Part shown: one piece after another, positions 49,313 through 62,015 of the stretch
Layout of the letters: each line of letters begins with the position of its first letter
Numbering within the stretch: position 1 is the stretch's first letter
Origin: Crocodylus rhombifer
Taxonomy: Eukaryota > Chordata > Crocodylia > Crocodylidae
Length of the DNA stretch: 64,000 nucleotides
Reading direction: 5' to 3'
Assembly (NCBI GenBank): GCA_038503035.1
Contig: JAVSML010024722.1
Coordinates: 437,332 to 501,331, forward strand
Notes under the pieces: generated by a model
The model's database searches: none
Seen by the model: only the letters and a program-made list of their open reading frames with translations
What the model was told of the DNA's origin: nothing
Program-made: the position numbers and the translations under genes

Positions 49313-49682
49313 TAGTCTCTGAAATGAATCCTGGTACATTTTCTGAGAGGAACGCAGATTTCTTTTGCATTCAATGAAGAACCATGCATTTTTCCCTGAT
49401 GCCACTCCATTACACTCACATGACTAAATATGCCTTCTAGATACATGTCACTTTTCTCATCTGTACATTTTCATTTGCATTTTTTGCTCCTTCCCTGCTC
49501 CACAAGGAAAGAACATATCCTCATTCTTAAATAAGTAAGTGGACTTTCAGCCCACTAAAAATATTTTAATCTATTAAGACTGTATTTGTCTTCTATATTT
49601 CATTTACTCAGCCATATTCTAAGGAACCTCAAAATTGGAGCACAAGGTTGTGACTTGCTAAACGTTGTTTTATGGGAAGGCA
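49313..49682. other. Intron, nothing recognised
   Basis: Short AT-rich gap between two transposons. Confidence 0.5.
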
Positions 49683-49690
49683 CCAGTCAC

Positions 49691-50464
49691 TAGGGGCATG
49701 CAAAACAAGCCATATTTGATTTGGATTTGGATTCAGCCTGAATCAGAAACAATGATTTGATTTGTTGATTTGGATCACTGTCCCCAATTCGATTTGGCCA
49801 AATCTAAAGATCTGATGCTGATTGAGAGAATCAGCAATTCAGCTATAGACACAGATTTAAATATTTTGTCTACATACCTCGAGGTACCAGGTGCAGCTCA
49901 TGAATACTGCATGTTGGGGCAGATGGAGCATCCCACAGGAGTGCGGTGGAGGGCACATGCTCGGCAGCAAACCTGAAAGTGGACCAGAAGCACTTCCAGG
50001 TGTACCACCAAGCGTGCAGTGGGCCCCTCCCCTAGCCGCCCCCTGACTTGGCAATCAGCTGCAGGGTAATCAGGACCTGGGTGCCCCCCCAGACCCAGGA
50101 GACACCAGTCATCAAGCTGCAGGAGCATTGAGGGGGCCCCCAGCACGCTCTCTTTCAGACCTCCTTTTGGTCCACCTTCGGGTCTGCTGCCAAGCGCTCT
50201 GGAGAACCCCCCATGCTCCTGTGGGACTCTTTATCTGCCCCACCATCGCAGCATTCATGAGCTGCCTAGTACCTCGAGGTGTGTCGTAAAATCTTTTAAA
50301 GCTGTGTCTATGTCCAAATCATCAAATCTTTCTGAATCTCTCTGAATTGATTTGGAGGGTTCTCCTGATTCGATTAAAGGGTCTCCTGATTCGATTCAGA
50401 TTCTGTGATTCAGCCACCGAATCAGGCCGAATCGGCTCAGGGACTGAAGCTTTGCACAGCCCTA
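49691..50464 (-). mobile_element. hAT foldback element, copy 2
   Basis: A 774-base element with a perfect 8-base duplication CCAGTCAC at 49683-49690 and 50465-50472. It begins TAGGGGCATGCAAAAC and ends GAAGCTTTGCACAGCCCTA, the complement of the left end of 23083-23894, so the two copies lie in opposite orientation. As in copy 1, the ends fold back over more than 200 bases: CTATAGACACAG, TACCTCGAGGTACCAGG and CTCATGAATACTGC on the left recur in complement around 50240-50310. It encodes no transposase. Confidence 0.9.
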
Positions 50465-50472
50465 CCAGTCAC

Positions 50473-53400
50473 TATAGTCTTTTTTTATTTCTGCTCACAG
50501 TCATTTTGAAACCTTACATGATAATTACTTAAACAACTACTCCAGTTATAAATTGCTGGCCAGAAAAAAAAATATTTTCAGTGTATGTTGTATTCAGATG
50601 TTTCTCAGCTATTTGTAGCTAATCCACATACAATCCTCTTGGTACTTTAGGAGGTATGTGATAGAAATAAGTAAGCTTTTAGGTTATAGGAGTCTAAATT
50701 AAACTAAATTAAAGAAACTGTAAATCAGGTCCCAGATATGGATAGGGATTACTTGCAAGCTTCACCTTTTTCCCTGATAGAGAAATCATTTACATGATTA
50801 TACATTACAGAATGGAGCATGCATTTCGTTTAAATGATGGTTGTCTGATCCCAAATATAGAACAAAGAGCTTAATGCATGGAAACACATTACTAACTCTT
50901 GAACTGATTGTTTTAACTCTTTAAAATGGATAGTTTTCCCAATAACTTCTATTTGTTCCGGAGACATAACTGCCCTGTACTTGTGGGGTGGTGACACACA
51001 GTGCAGAGGAAACAGCAAAAGGTTTACTGTGGTGGTGAAGGAATCTCATTTCCTTTTTTTTTTTTTTTTTTTTGCTGCCAACATGTGTATCAAGCAGTGT
51101 TTTTAACACCAATTTATGGTGGCAACTAGAGGATGTGACATCTCTTCTGCAGGAGTAAACCCCTGGCTGCTGCTTCTGCAGTGCCCATGCTACTGCTGCT
51201 CTGCCCTTCTCATTGCTGGAGCCAAAGCAACTGCAGGGAAGATGCAAGGTATGGAGGACAGAGTGAAGTACTCCCCAGCTCCATTCTGATACTCCCTTAG
51301 TAGTACCTGGGGGCTAAAGCTGTGCTCACCCACCCATCATTACGGGATGGCTGTGGTGGCCAAACTCTAGCATGATTGCCACAAGTGGCACAGGCAGCAT
51401 CTGAGTGTGTCACACAGCAGATCGGGGAGGGAGCAGGGAGCACAGGGGCAGATAAGGCAGGAGCAGAAAGCAAAGTATCAGATCAAGCAGGGGGTACGAG
51501 AAAAGAAGAAACAGAGCAGCAGATCAGGCAGGGAAGAGGATTAGAGTGGCACTTGGAAGCTTTTCAGATAATTAATTGGCGTAATAAGCCAACTGCACTG
51601 TTAACTAAACCTGCAACTACATTCCAATCCAAATCTTTGTCCCACTTAAATAGCTCCCACAGTAAACCTTCTATGAACTTTAGTGAAGGCAAAACTCATC
51701 CCTTTGACAATAACCTGTTGGTTAAAATATGCCAACTGGAAACAGTGTGTTTGTGAAATTTTTCCTTTTCAATTGGATTAGGTAAAACTAATGATGATGG
51801 TGACACCATTTGATGGCTTAAAAATTCCCACACTTTTTTCTTTACGACCTGCCTGGTAATCATACTCAATGGAGTGAAGGGGAACCTTTCTACTGATCTC
51901 TGTGTCTGTAGAAATGAAAAAGGTACAAAGAATAAAGACATTTACTGAAAAAATGACATTATTCTTAATAGTTATACGGAGATATTCAAAGATCCTTCGT
52001 TCTCACTGGTCAAGTGTCATGGTCATAACCAAGCACAACATCACAGAATCAGACATCCGGTTTCCAGTTGAAACCTTGCTATGAACTGTATTAACAAGTT
52101 CAGAATGACATCAGCTACAAGGCTGAACTCTACAAGCCAACTGACAATTTGACAGAAAAATATTAAGACAACCTTTTAGAATTTTTTTCCTTCTGGAAAG
52201 TCTGTGGAGCTTGCAGTTGAATTTCTAGATTCAGCAGTTGGGAAACTGGATTTTAAAATCAATAAAATAAAAAAGTCAAAGCAAACTACTCTGAGGTGTT
52301 GATGGAAAAAAACAAGCAGGTGGCAAGTTTAAAGGGAATGGAGTAGAACAGCACAAAAGGAGAGAAATCAAATGAGGGAATGCAGAAACTGTATTCTGCT
52401 TTCCTCTGGAATATTTTAGCAGATATTACCCATTAGGAAAGGCAAGGTTAGAGACAAGATATACCAATAGTCTCATTCGTTTTCTCATTCGTTTGGGAAT
52501 GGGAAATGCATAGTAGGAAAGGAGTCTATTAGAGAAGTCCTCTCTGTCATTAATTACAAAGACTGCATACACTAACTAACTTTTTTTTTTTATTTCTGGG
52601 TGTTATTCCAAAAAACTAAGATCAAAACTAAAGGTCAATAATGTAACTTTCTGAAATATTTTCTTACTGTCCAAAAATGTTAAGGGCATTTGTAGGAATA
52701 GCATATTCTTTTTTCTGAGATAAGTATTTTTAAGATACTGTCAATATTTTAGGTAGATAATCACTCAAAGACTTGGACAGTAAAACATCAAAAGACTGAG
52801 GCCTCTGATCTCTGGTTTTCTTTTTCATTCTGAGCTTAGAAGGTTTCAGCTATCAAGCACAGATTGAGTTTTATTGCTTGATAGTCTAATTGCATTTGTA
52901 TTATCTTTCCCTTTAATATTATTTTCTTTTCTGTGTGTTGGATTTAATCCAAATGTTATTGCTTCCATGAAGTAGTTTTATGGAAAATGTTTTGCTTATG
53001 CTTTGATGCTTTTACAACTGAACACATGAATGTTGTTATAAGGTGCTGTTTCCTGATAATAGAATTTTCTTTCTACAAATATAAGTTTCCACATTCTACT
53101 ATATTTTGCTTAAATTTGTTAGAGCTCTGGAAATAAGTCTTGTCATAGACAAGATAAGTCTTGGTTTAGCATCTGATGTTTTGGGTGTTTATCTGAACTC
53201 TATTAAGACTCCAAGATGTATCTGTAATTAGTTATTTTGCTTCTCACTTTAGAGGCCACATTATACCATTAAATATATTTTAAAATAAGTTAACCCCTTC
53301 TACATTGGGTTTAAAGCTAAAACAATCCTTTTTGCCTTATCTGTACTTAGGATGTGCCTTAATATTAAGAACAGTTAGTCAAACACTATTGTAACTAGTG

Positions 53401-55249
53401 TAGAGCAAACCCTGGCTGTAGTTAGTGTAAGTTATATGTAGTGAGAGAGAAGAAAAGTGTTGATATATTAAGGTAGACACAGGGTGGATTGCAGCTCCTC
53501 TCTGCAATCTCATGCCTAGCTAATAGTTCTTTAGGGCTTAATCTGGCCACCACTGAAGGCACCAGGAACACCCATTTGTGAAGAAATACATTTTAAACAC
53601 ACATCTGACCATCATGCAAGTTAGAAAAAACCATGAGCTGCTCTAACTTATATTGAGGCCAAGGCAATATGGGAATCAAGAAGCTGTATTCTCCTCTTTG
53701 AAGCAATGTCTCGTCTTTGTTCCCACAGTATGCACACACTTAGTAGGCGTCAGCCAAAGAAACAGTCTGACCCATTGTATCTTTTACAGTTTACCTACTC
53801 CCTCTTCTTTTTGTAGGAGCGATTGATAGAATAACCATAACTGAGCCCCCATACTTTCTGTTTCTTTGCTTTTGGTTTGTGTGCTTATTTCACTCATCTC
53901 CTAAAACATCTTTTATAGATCTGTCATCTATGAACTTATTCTTCAACTCTGTGGAACTGTCTTGTAGGAGAAAAGAACCCTATACTTGTTGGAATGTTTG
54001 CAAAATCAATTGTATTTTAATCAATACAATTCATTTAACCAGAAATCAGAAAAGTAAAGTGAAGTTGATGGCAGTAAAGGTCAGTCTGTCTAGGAACTCT
54101 GCAATCTGTGAACAGAAATGTAGACTGTTACAAGAGATTTTATTCAAGGAAAGGAGTAACGTGACCACTTTAGCCTATGATTATCCTTTCTTTGTCTCTT
54201 TTTTAAAATGGAACTCAGGGAACATCTTTTGTTCAATTGCACTTTAACTATTTACTTGAGTTAGAGGGTGGACATCTAAATGTAATAATTATGTTTATAT
54301 AACAAATGGAATTCAGATTTTTAACTAGATTTTCCATGATTACCTTAAAGATAATGGGTGTGGCTCTTCTTCATAAAACAGCCCAGATGCCTTGTCTAAG
54401 TAGATCCTTTATCTGCCTTATTGTAAAATAAAACATATGTTGAATGCTATTTACTGCAGTGGAACTATTGTTTCATATTTGAATATTTAACTTACCTATA
54501 AATGGTACCATTCTTACTCATTAGAAGGAAGCATTTCTTATCATGGTTGATCGTATAATGAGTAGGATATAACATGGGTAGGTTTGATTGAATTTTCACC
54601 TTCACTGATTAATTCACATTAAGATCATCCTGGATCTAGAAAAAAACCTCCATGTTATACATATAGTAGGAGAACTACATGAATAATTGGGAAAATATAT
54701 GTTTGAAAGGATGTAATTTGTTACATTAGAACAATAGAGTGCTTTTTGACTTAAATACTAGTAGAAAAAGGAATTCACATGACAACATTATTTCTGAAAA
54801 GCTCCATTTCAGCAATGCACCTGAGCATGTGCCTTCCTTTAAGTAAGTGAGTCCATGCAAGTTTTAGTTTTTGCCTTAAGCATGAGACAAACTTATAGCT
54901 AGGACCCTAGAGCTGAAAGTGCCTGAATGGATTTCTTCATCCTTGCATAGTCCCATTATACCAGTGGTTCTCAGTGCATTCACACTGGACTACCCGTGTA
55001 TTTTTCATTGGATAAAATGATCTCTGGCCTCCAACTGCCTTCCCAATCATTCCCTAGTCATTCTTCCTAGATTCCAAATATTCTGGCTTTGCACACGTGG
55101 AAGCAGTGTCAACTCAGCAGCACATTACATTCACTAAACCACCCACATTCTATGAATGAAACAGGTTAATCACTATCTATCATATACATAATATAATGGC
55201 ATTTCTAGGACGGTGCCAACACCAGAAAGTAATCACAAAATGGGACAGG
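50473..55249. other. Intron, nothing recognised
   Basis: Contains a 20-base T run at 51054-51073 and a 12-bp duplication (TCTCATTCGTTT) at about 52470. The ORF at 51376-51756 (126 codons) and 53879-54247 (122 codons) show no domain, no conserved splice context and no repeat homology that I recognise. Confidence 0.4.
51054..51073. repeat. Poly-T tract
   Basis: Twenty consecutive T bases; could be the tail of a minus-strand retroposed copy, but I could not identify a body next to it. Confidence 0.8.
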
Positions 55250-56610
55250 ATGGGAACAGATGGCCTGGATCATAAAGTCCAGTCCTCTGCTATCATAGTC
55301 ATTTAATACTTTTCATAAACTTAGCAAGATCCATCTTAAAACAACTAGGTTTTTTGCCCTGGTTTCACCTATTGAAAGACTATGACAATTCCTCACTATT
55401 TTGATGGCAGGAAACCATCTTTACATTTTGAGCCTGAATTTATTCATGACCAGTTTAGATTCAGTTATTCTTGCATCGACATTTTTCTTTAGTTTTACCA
55501 GTTCTTCTCTCTCCCCGGTGCCTCTTTCTCCTGACATGTTCAGGGAGAACAGTTTTGTCCCCTCGCAATTTTCCTTTAAATATGCAAAGCTCTAGACCAC
55601 CAACTTACCGTGATCAGCAGCAGAACACTCAGATATGCCATACTGCTCCATAAAAGCTATATTTGGGACTAGAAGCGGTGTAGCCATGTCGATCTAATGC
55701 CACAACTGGTCTACTTAGCATGTGTATGAGCTGATTAGCAGTCACTCAGCTGCATCCATACAGTGCTCCTACATATCATCCTCTTACACAGACAGCTTGT
55801 TTAGAGCATCACAGTATGTTTGAAGGCATTGGAGCTTGGCATGATAACTTTGCTGTCTAGGCATGGCCTTAGTTTCCATTCATAATATGGGCTCTTTATT
55901 CCTCTGCTCATCACAGCAGGCCTTCTTGAAGTTGGGTGACCAGAACTGAAGACAGTATCCAAAATGAAGCATCACAAGTATGCTGTACAATGCAATGGCA
56001 CTTTCCTAACTACTGGAATCACTTTGTCTGAAACGTTCTAATGTCACATTTGTCTTTTCCACGGCCACATTTCATTAGTAGCATATTGTTTTCTGGATCA
56101 AAAATAAAACTAGATCTTCTTGTTCTTTCTAATAAGCTTCCTTCACATGGCAGAAGTGGTCAATATTAGTCCTTAGATATACTGCCTTTAAATTTTTACT
56201 ATGTTTCCATTACTTAAATTCAGTTCCCAAGGTCATTCAGTTCATCTGCTATGATATTCCAGTCCTCCTCTCTATCGATGCCTCCCAACTTTGTACCATC
56301 AGCAGATTTAATTAGTACATTCCTACTTGTTCTGTCAAAGCCATTAATGAAAATATGAGATAAGATTTTTTTAAGCTCTTAAGAAACGCAGGTTATACTC
56401 TTCCACCAACCTGCTAGTTCCACTTTCAGAGTAACCCACTTTTAGCTTCCTCAGAGTTTGTTCCTTATTCAGTCTGGAATTTTTGTATTCGTTTCCATCT
56501 TCTCTAACTAGTAATTTCCCATTTGGCACCATATCAAATGCTTTATTGAAGTCTAGATAGATTAATTTTCCACCTCTATAAATCTATTATCTTATTAAAG
56601 AAAGATCTTT
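55250..56610 (-). mobile_element. Ancient CR1-type LINE fragment
   Basis: On the minus strand a decayed reverse transcriptase is recognisable: around 56570-56530 the complement of ACCATATCAAATGCTTTATT (TKAFDMV-like), and around 56310-56240 SADGTKLGGIDREEDWNIIADEL-like sequence, corresponding to the FADDTKLGG block with one catalytic Asp lost. Further on, GGTGACCAGAACTGAAGACA at about 55937 is the complement of the conserved CR1 thumb region (QFW-like). Frameshifts and stops are frequent, so this copy is much older than the 32-kb and 45-kb ones. The end at 55250 is approximate. Confidence 0.7.
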
Positions 56611-57194
56611 GTTACCTGCATTTATTTTTCTTCCATGTTTTGTGCTACAAACAACAGGAACAAAATCTCTGAAAAGAGTGCCCTTTTGTTTTATAATATA
56701 AACATAAAGTGATACTTAATAGACACTATTAATTTATTTCCATTTATTTTTGCTGATGGAGAAAATGCAAAACTTTAGAAGCAAAAGAGCTTGATGCAAA
56801 AATATGAATTATACAGTCATTTTATTGAGCCTTTACTGCTAATGCACATGGATTTCAAGAAGTATAATGACAATAGTGGGCACTTAAGTTGTTAGGCTGT
56901 CATATTACAGCAAAATTATTTGTACTATATAATCATTGTTTTCTTTTTCCTATTGTTTATTTCTGAGCTCACTGATAAGTACTTACTATTACAAATCTAC
57001 TTGGTTATTAGAAACACCTAGTTTAAAGACAATTTAAAAACATTGAATGCAATTTAAGTAAATGCCTTTAGGCACTGCAATGTCCTTAAAGAGGAGAACA
57101 TAAGAAATGTCTCTGGTATCTTCTGACCAATTATATCTAGTTTGATCATGGATCACATAGTCCAGGGATCCATGCAGGAAGTAAAGTTTAAGAT
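56611..57194. other. Intron; one possible old repeat
   Basis: 57094-57165 (GAGAACATAAGAAATG...CTGACCAATTATATCTAG) resembles a diverged reptile interspersed repeat that starts AACATAAGAA, class uncertain. The rest is AT-rich. Confidence 0.4.
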
Positions 57195-57375
57195 TAAGGT
57201 AGGAAGCAGAGATTAGAAGTCAGGACCTCTGTTCTTTATGCTTTCTTCAGTCACTGATTTGTATGCTTTCTTTAAGCAGATCACTTAAATTTTCTTATTT
57301 TCCCCATTTGCAAAATAGATGTGAGAATTACCTTTAGGATTACTGTGATGCAAAAATAAAAGTGCTACACAATTA
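57195..57375 (+). mobile_element. MIR-type SINE
   Basis: Order of AGAAGTCAGGACCTCTGTTC, AGCAGATCACTTAAATTTTC, CCCCATTTGCAAAATAGATG, TTACTGTGATGCAAAAATAA and AGTGCTACAC follows MIR from its middle to near its 3' end. It is strongly diverged. Confidence 0.7.
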
Positions 57376-57632
57376 GGAGGGGTGAGGTTCTGCCTAATAC
57401 TTTATCAGTTTGAGTCACCATGCAGTCACCATGCTGTGATGGACCTTATTTATCAAGTATAAAATACTTCACAGGAAGCAGGACCACAGCCTCGTCCACT
57501 CTCCAGGTTTAAGTGAATCAATACAATTCTGCACCATCCTTAAGCATATTTCTGCAGCTGACAAGGGTTGCTGAAAGACATTGTATAAATGCTTAGTATC
57601 TTTAAAGTCAGTGGAAGTCTGACTTTATGTTA

Positions 57633-58740
57633 CAGAATCATAGAAAATGAGGGTTGGAAGGGACCTCAGGAGGTCATCTAGTCCAACCCCCTATTCAAAG
57701 TAGAATCATCACCAACTAGATCATCCCAGCCACAGAGCCAGTCATCTCATCAGAGAAGGCAGTCAGGTTGGTCAGGCATGACTTGCCCGTGGTGAGTCCA
57801 TGCTGACTGTTCCTAATCACCTTCCTCTCCTCCAAGTGCTTAGAAATGGATTCCTTGAGGATCTGCTCCATGATTTTTCCAGGGCCTGAGGTGAGGCTGA
57901 TCAGTCTGTAGCTCTCTGGAACCTCCTTTTTCCCTTTTTTTTAAATATGGGGACTATATTTGCCCTTTTCCAACCATCTGGGACCTCTCCTAATCACCAG
58001 GAGTTTTTAAATTTGATGACCAGTGGCTCTACAATCACATCAGCCAACTCCCTCAGCACCCTTGGGTGCATCCCATCTGACCCTATGGACTTGTATACGT
58101 GTCCAGCTTTCATAAATAATTCCTAATCTATTCTTTTGCCACCATTGGCTGCTCACCTCCTCCTCAAACTGTGCTGCCAGGGGCAGTAGTCTGGGAACTG
58201 ACCTTGCCTGTGAACACTGAAGTGAAAAAGACAGCCTCTTCTGCTTCCTCTGTCACTAGGTTGCCTCCCCCATTCAGTAAGGGACCTGCACTTTTCCTGA
58301 TCCTCCTCTTGCTACCGACATACTTGTAGATACCCTTCTTGTTACCTTTCACATCCCTTCCTAGATGCAACTCCAACTACGCTTTGGCCTTCCTTACTTT
58401 GTCCCTGTGTGCCCGAGCAATACTTTTATACTCCTTCCTAGTTGTTTGTCCACATGTCTACTTCTTACAAGCTTCCTTTTTGTGATTTAACTAACTAAAG
58501 AATTACTTGCTAAGCCAAGCTAGTCTTCTGCCATAATTGCTAGTCTTCCCGCACATTGGGATGATTTGTTCCTGCACTCTCACTAAAGTTTCTTTAAAGT
58601 ACAGTCAGCTCTGCTTGACTCCTCTCCCCCTCAGACTGTCTTCCCAGGGGATCCTGCCCATGAATTCCCTGAGCGAGTCAAGGTCTGCTTTTCTGAAGTA
58701 TGGGGTCCTTACTCTGCTGATTTCCTTCCTTCCTTCCTTT
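57633..58740 (-). mobile_element. CR1 LINE with internal deletion
   Basis: The + strand opens with CAGAATCATAGAAAATGAGG then GTTGGAAGGGACCTCAGGAG, the CR1 3' end of a different subfamily from the 32-kb copy. At about 57715 it jumps directly into the reverse transcriptase. Reading the minus strand: ADLDSLREFMGRIPWEDSL (about 58700-58640) is the segment between endonuclease and polymerase, KGIYKYVGSKRRI (58330 region) the linker, ESYRLISLTSGPGKIMEQIL (57930-57870) and SQHGLTTGKSCLTNL (57800-57745) the first polymerase motifs. The catalytic core and thumb are deleted, and several frameshifts are present. Confidence 0.85.
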
Positions 58741-59304
58741 CCTGAGGAAAACTGTAGATATCCCAGAAAGATAGTTTTTCCTGGACTTCTATGCATTGAA
58801 CTGTGTTTTTTAAGACTACGTAAATCTGTGAAGGACGGTCTATTACTTATTTCAATGAATGTAACTAAAAATCTATGTCAAAAATATACACTATGGTATC
58901 AGCTTTAGAGTGATGCTTCCAGTATCTCAGGGTTTACAGGCCTCACTTTTTATACTTTTACATTCATCATTTTACATTTGACTCCATCCTGCAAAGTATT
59001 GAGGTCTCCAGCCATTATCTTCAAAAAGAACTTAGACAAGTAGTTAGCTTTAAAGTTAAAAATATGCTTATGGTTAAATTCTTCACATGCTTAGTTGCAT
59101 CTCAGAATTAGGACCACTATCTTCAAGAATCAAGCTTGTGTTATTTAGTACTGAACTATAAGAATATCATTTCTACAGAATGGCAGATCCAGGATTTCCC
59201 AAAGAAGATTGAGGGTACAGCAACGCCCACTGCAGGGTTGGCTGCACCCCCTGCTTCCAGCCTCCTCCCCGCCTCCCTTTCCCTTTCTGCTCAGAGACAC
59301 ATAC
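58741..59304. other. Intron, nothing recognised
   Basis: 58730-58745 has a short TTCC tandem run. No further feature is supported. Confidence 0.45.
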
Positions 59305-59537
59305 CCTCTCCCTAGGGTGGCCATCATAGAGGACATTCTGGTTTTCTGCTAGTCTGTCCTCTATTGATACAAAATCCAATGCCTGTATATCCTCTATTTT
59401 TCTCTTCAAGATTCAACATTCTCACAAGCAATTTTTCATCAAGAGAAAAATAGAGGACATAAAGGCATCAAGTTGCATATCGATAGAGGGCAGAGGACAA
59501 CCGGCTTGTCCTCTATGATGGCCACCCTACCTCTCCC
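59305..59537. mobile_element. Short hAT hairpin element with perfect 8-bp duplication
   Basis: CCTCTCCC at 59305-59312 and again at 59530-59537 bounds a 217-base element (59313-59529). Its first 23 bases, from TAGGGTGGCCATCATAGAGG on, are exactly complementary to its last 23. The fold continues imperfectly for about 90 bases per arm (TCCTCTATTTTTCTCTT left, AAGAGAAAAATAGAGGA right), so nearly the whole element is one hairpin. TAGGG ends and an 8-base duplication place it in hAT. The ORFs across it (59145-59877) are incidental. Confidence 0.92.
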
Positions 59538-61849
59538 TCCTCCAAACTCCCCTTCCTGCTGCTGCCACTTTCTCTGCTGTTTGGGGACTGGGTGGGTGCT
59601 AAGGTCAGCTGGGGAGAGGACAGTAGCAACAGCACAGCACAAGAGTAGTTCCCCCTACCCTGCCCTCTCCCCCTGGGAGTAGGTCTGGGAACGGGAAACC
59701 CCCACCCATCCCTTCTGCTGCTGTACCCTCCCCAGCTGAGCCAGTCCCAGAGCAGGCAGGAATGGCTCTGGTGCTTTCCCCTTCCCCTAGAACAAATACA
59801 ATAAAAAGGGGTGTACAGCTGCACCATTGCACCCTCTTTGGATCCACCCCTGCTCCTACAGCAAAAATCACCTTCACTTATAAAAGATTTACTGAAATTT
59901 TGAAGCGTTCAAGATTATTAAAGAACAGCTTCGTTGAGATGCAGTGTTGCGTTTTCTGAACTTCAACATTAGATATCAATGAAAGAGAAACTAGCAATGA
60001 GAAAGTATTTGAATTGTTTAGGGCCTCATCTTTCCTCCCCGGTGCTTTTCATTCCTTATGAATCCCTTCTATTCGGATGCATTATATACTATAATTTGGG
60101 GTGTTATAATAAACAGATAGGTTCTGTTATAATGTATTTCAGTTAGGAAGAGGCACTTGAAAGAAATTGGTTTTGCTATACACATGATGTGAAACAATCA
60201 ATAGTACTTTAGTCTGACAAGCACTGTCAATATCCATTGTCACAGTTCAGAAAGTCATTAATGGATAGTTCTTCAAAAACCAATGCTTTCAACACATGTT
60301 AAAAGTACTCAAATATACTGTACCTGGCAGGAATTAATCATAGGTAAACCCTTGGGATTTTGTGTAAATGTTTTGTAAATTGAGGGTGAAATAAAAGTCA
60401 CTGGAAGAACTGTGTGATCATACTGCATAGAGGGAAACATTGTCAATAAAATTGTTTAGCCCCGTAGGGATATTTAGAAAATATTAACCCTTTTCCTTTC
60501 TGGGCCATACAGGTCCTGCCCATAGCATCACTACAAGAAATGTTAAACTGCCTGTATAGTCCCAGCACAGAGTTATATTTAATTTTCTCTCACTATATTC
60601 ATAAGGAATAATCATGTATGCAACCATGCCCTTATCAAAATGGTTGGAGCCTGCACTGGGTGATTTAACCATGCAGTGGTTCTGGGGAAGGGTTTTCCCA
60701 ACACTTCTACCTCTTTTGTAGTCACTCTATAAATCTAGTTGAGTTATATCATGTATTCTTGCTTAATATATCCTACATAGCCACAGAACTATAGCATCCA
60801 GTTCTCCTCTGCAGACCATCAAAACTACTAATGACCAGAAAGGGTATTTTATCATTATAGAATTGCATGATTAGAAAATAGCATATTACTTCTTGCCATT
60901 TCACTGTTCCTTTTTCTCTGGAAAAGCTATTGGATTGATTTGTTTCTGTGACCATATTATTGGAATTTAAACATTATTATGCATTAGGCCTCAATACCTT
61001 GGAGTTATTTATTTAGGACTGACAAACTATGAGCCATTTCTTCTTATGCAAACTGGCAGCAGAGGATTTAGGCCAGAGCTATTCAACTAGTGGCATGTGG
61101 ACTGCATGAAGCTGTAAAGGGGCTCCTACCCCATCACTGAAGAAGAAAGGGAACCAGGAATAAACTGCCAGCTCCAGCCCCCTAAAGGAACTGACAGGAG
61201 CAGAGGGCCATTTAATGCAGCCAGCACCATGGCTAGGTACATACAGTAAAAAAGCCTGAGGCTGTATCTGTTCAGTTTTTGCAGATTAATTTAAACTGCA
61301 CAGATTAAATTGAAACTGAAATGAACAGACATTTAACTTTGATTCACAAAATGCAGCCACATGCCTGTGGTGGCTAAGGCCAAAAGCTGAGTGATGCTAG
61401 AGCACAGCTGTCTGCCTGTGTGTTCACTTCCTCTTCTTGCTGCCCCCAAGGTCTCTGGGATTTACGGTCCTGAATTACAGCAGCAGAACTCTGCTGGGTT
61501 GTTCATCACTTCTTCTTCCTGTGTCCAGGTGTCTTTGGGATTTGTAGTCCACAGTTGCAGCCAGCAGTAAGTTTGAGCAGGAGAAGGGTTGTTTAACCCT
61601 CATCCCTGGCCACAGCTCCCAGCCAGGGTTTGCCTGGGCGAGGGGGTAGTCCCCCTCTGTAGACTGGGCTACATCCCCAGCTGGGCTTGTTCCTCAACAC
61701 CCCCTTGTCAGCCAGCCCTTGCTACTCCAGCTAGGGAGCTGAGGGGAGGGGCCAGCTCTGCTTTCTGGGCTGGAAAGCATGCTGGGATGCTGTGGGACTG
61801 TGATTTAACTTGAACCAGGATGTGGTCTGGGACAGAAGTTTCATAAATT
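59538..61849. other. Intron; GC-richer at both ends, unrecognised
   Basis: 59540-59860 is C/T-rich and gives long overlapping ORFs on both strands without domains. 59900-61050 is plain AT-rich. 61075-61800 is repeat-like (TTTGGGATTTGTAGTCC phrase at about 61530 is known from hAT-type repeats), without defined ends. Confidence 0.35.
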
Positions 61850-62015
61850 GGTTTGACCCAAATCAGTTAAGTCTGATACTACATTCAACCAGATATATCT
61901 CAAACCAGTTGTAGGCATTTTGAAACTGCTTTATGTGCATTGAGCTTCTGTTCTGTTACAGGTTTAAACCAGTTTCAAATTACTTAAACCAGTCTGTGTG
62001 TAACTTCTATCCCTA
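61850..62015. mobile_element. Inverted partner of the 22-kb TAGGG element
   Basis: Complementary to 22100-22290: GGGACAGAAGTTTCATAAAT, TTAAGTCTGATACTACATTC, TTTATGTGCATTGAGCTTCTG and TAACTTCTATCCCTA. It ends in CCCTA at 62015, the inverted form of the TAGGG left end of the other copy. The opposite end of this copy could lie in 61075-61850 but is not resolved. Confidence 0.65.

Noticed and set aside
51376..51756. 126-codon ORF as an exon or gene
   Set aside because: No motif, no homology recognised, composition like the surrounding intron; weak evidence only.
59439..59959. ORFs of 65-104 codons near the hAT hairpin
   Set aside because: Overlap on both strands in C/T-rich sequence and run into the transposon; no domain.
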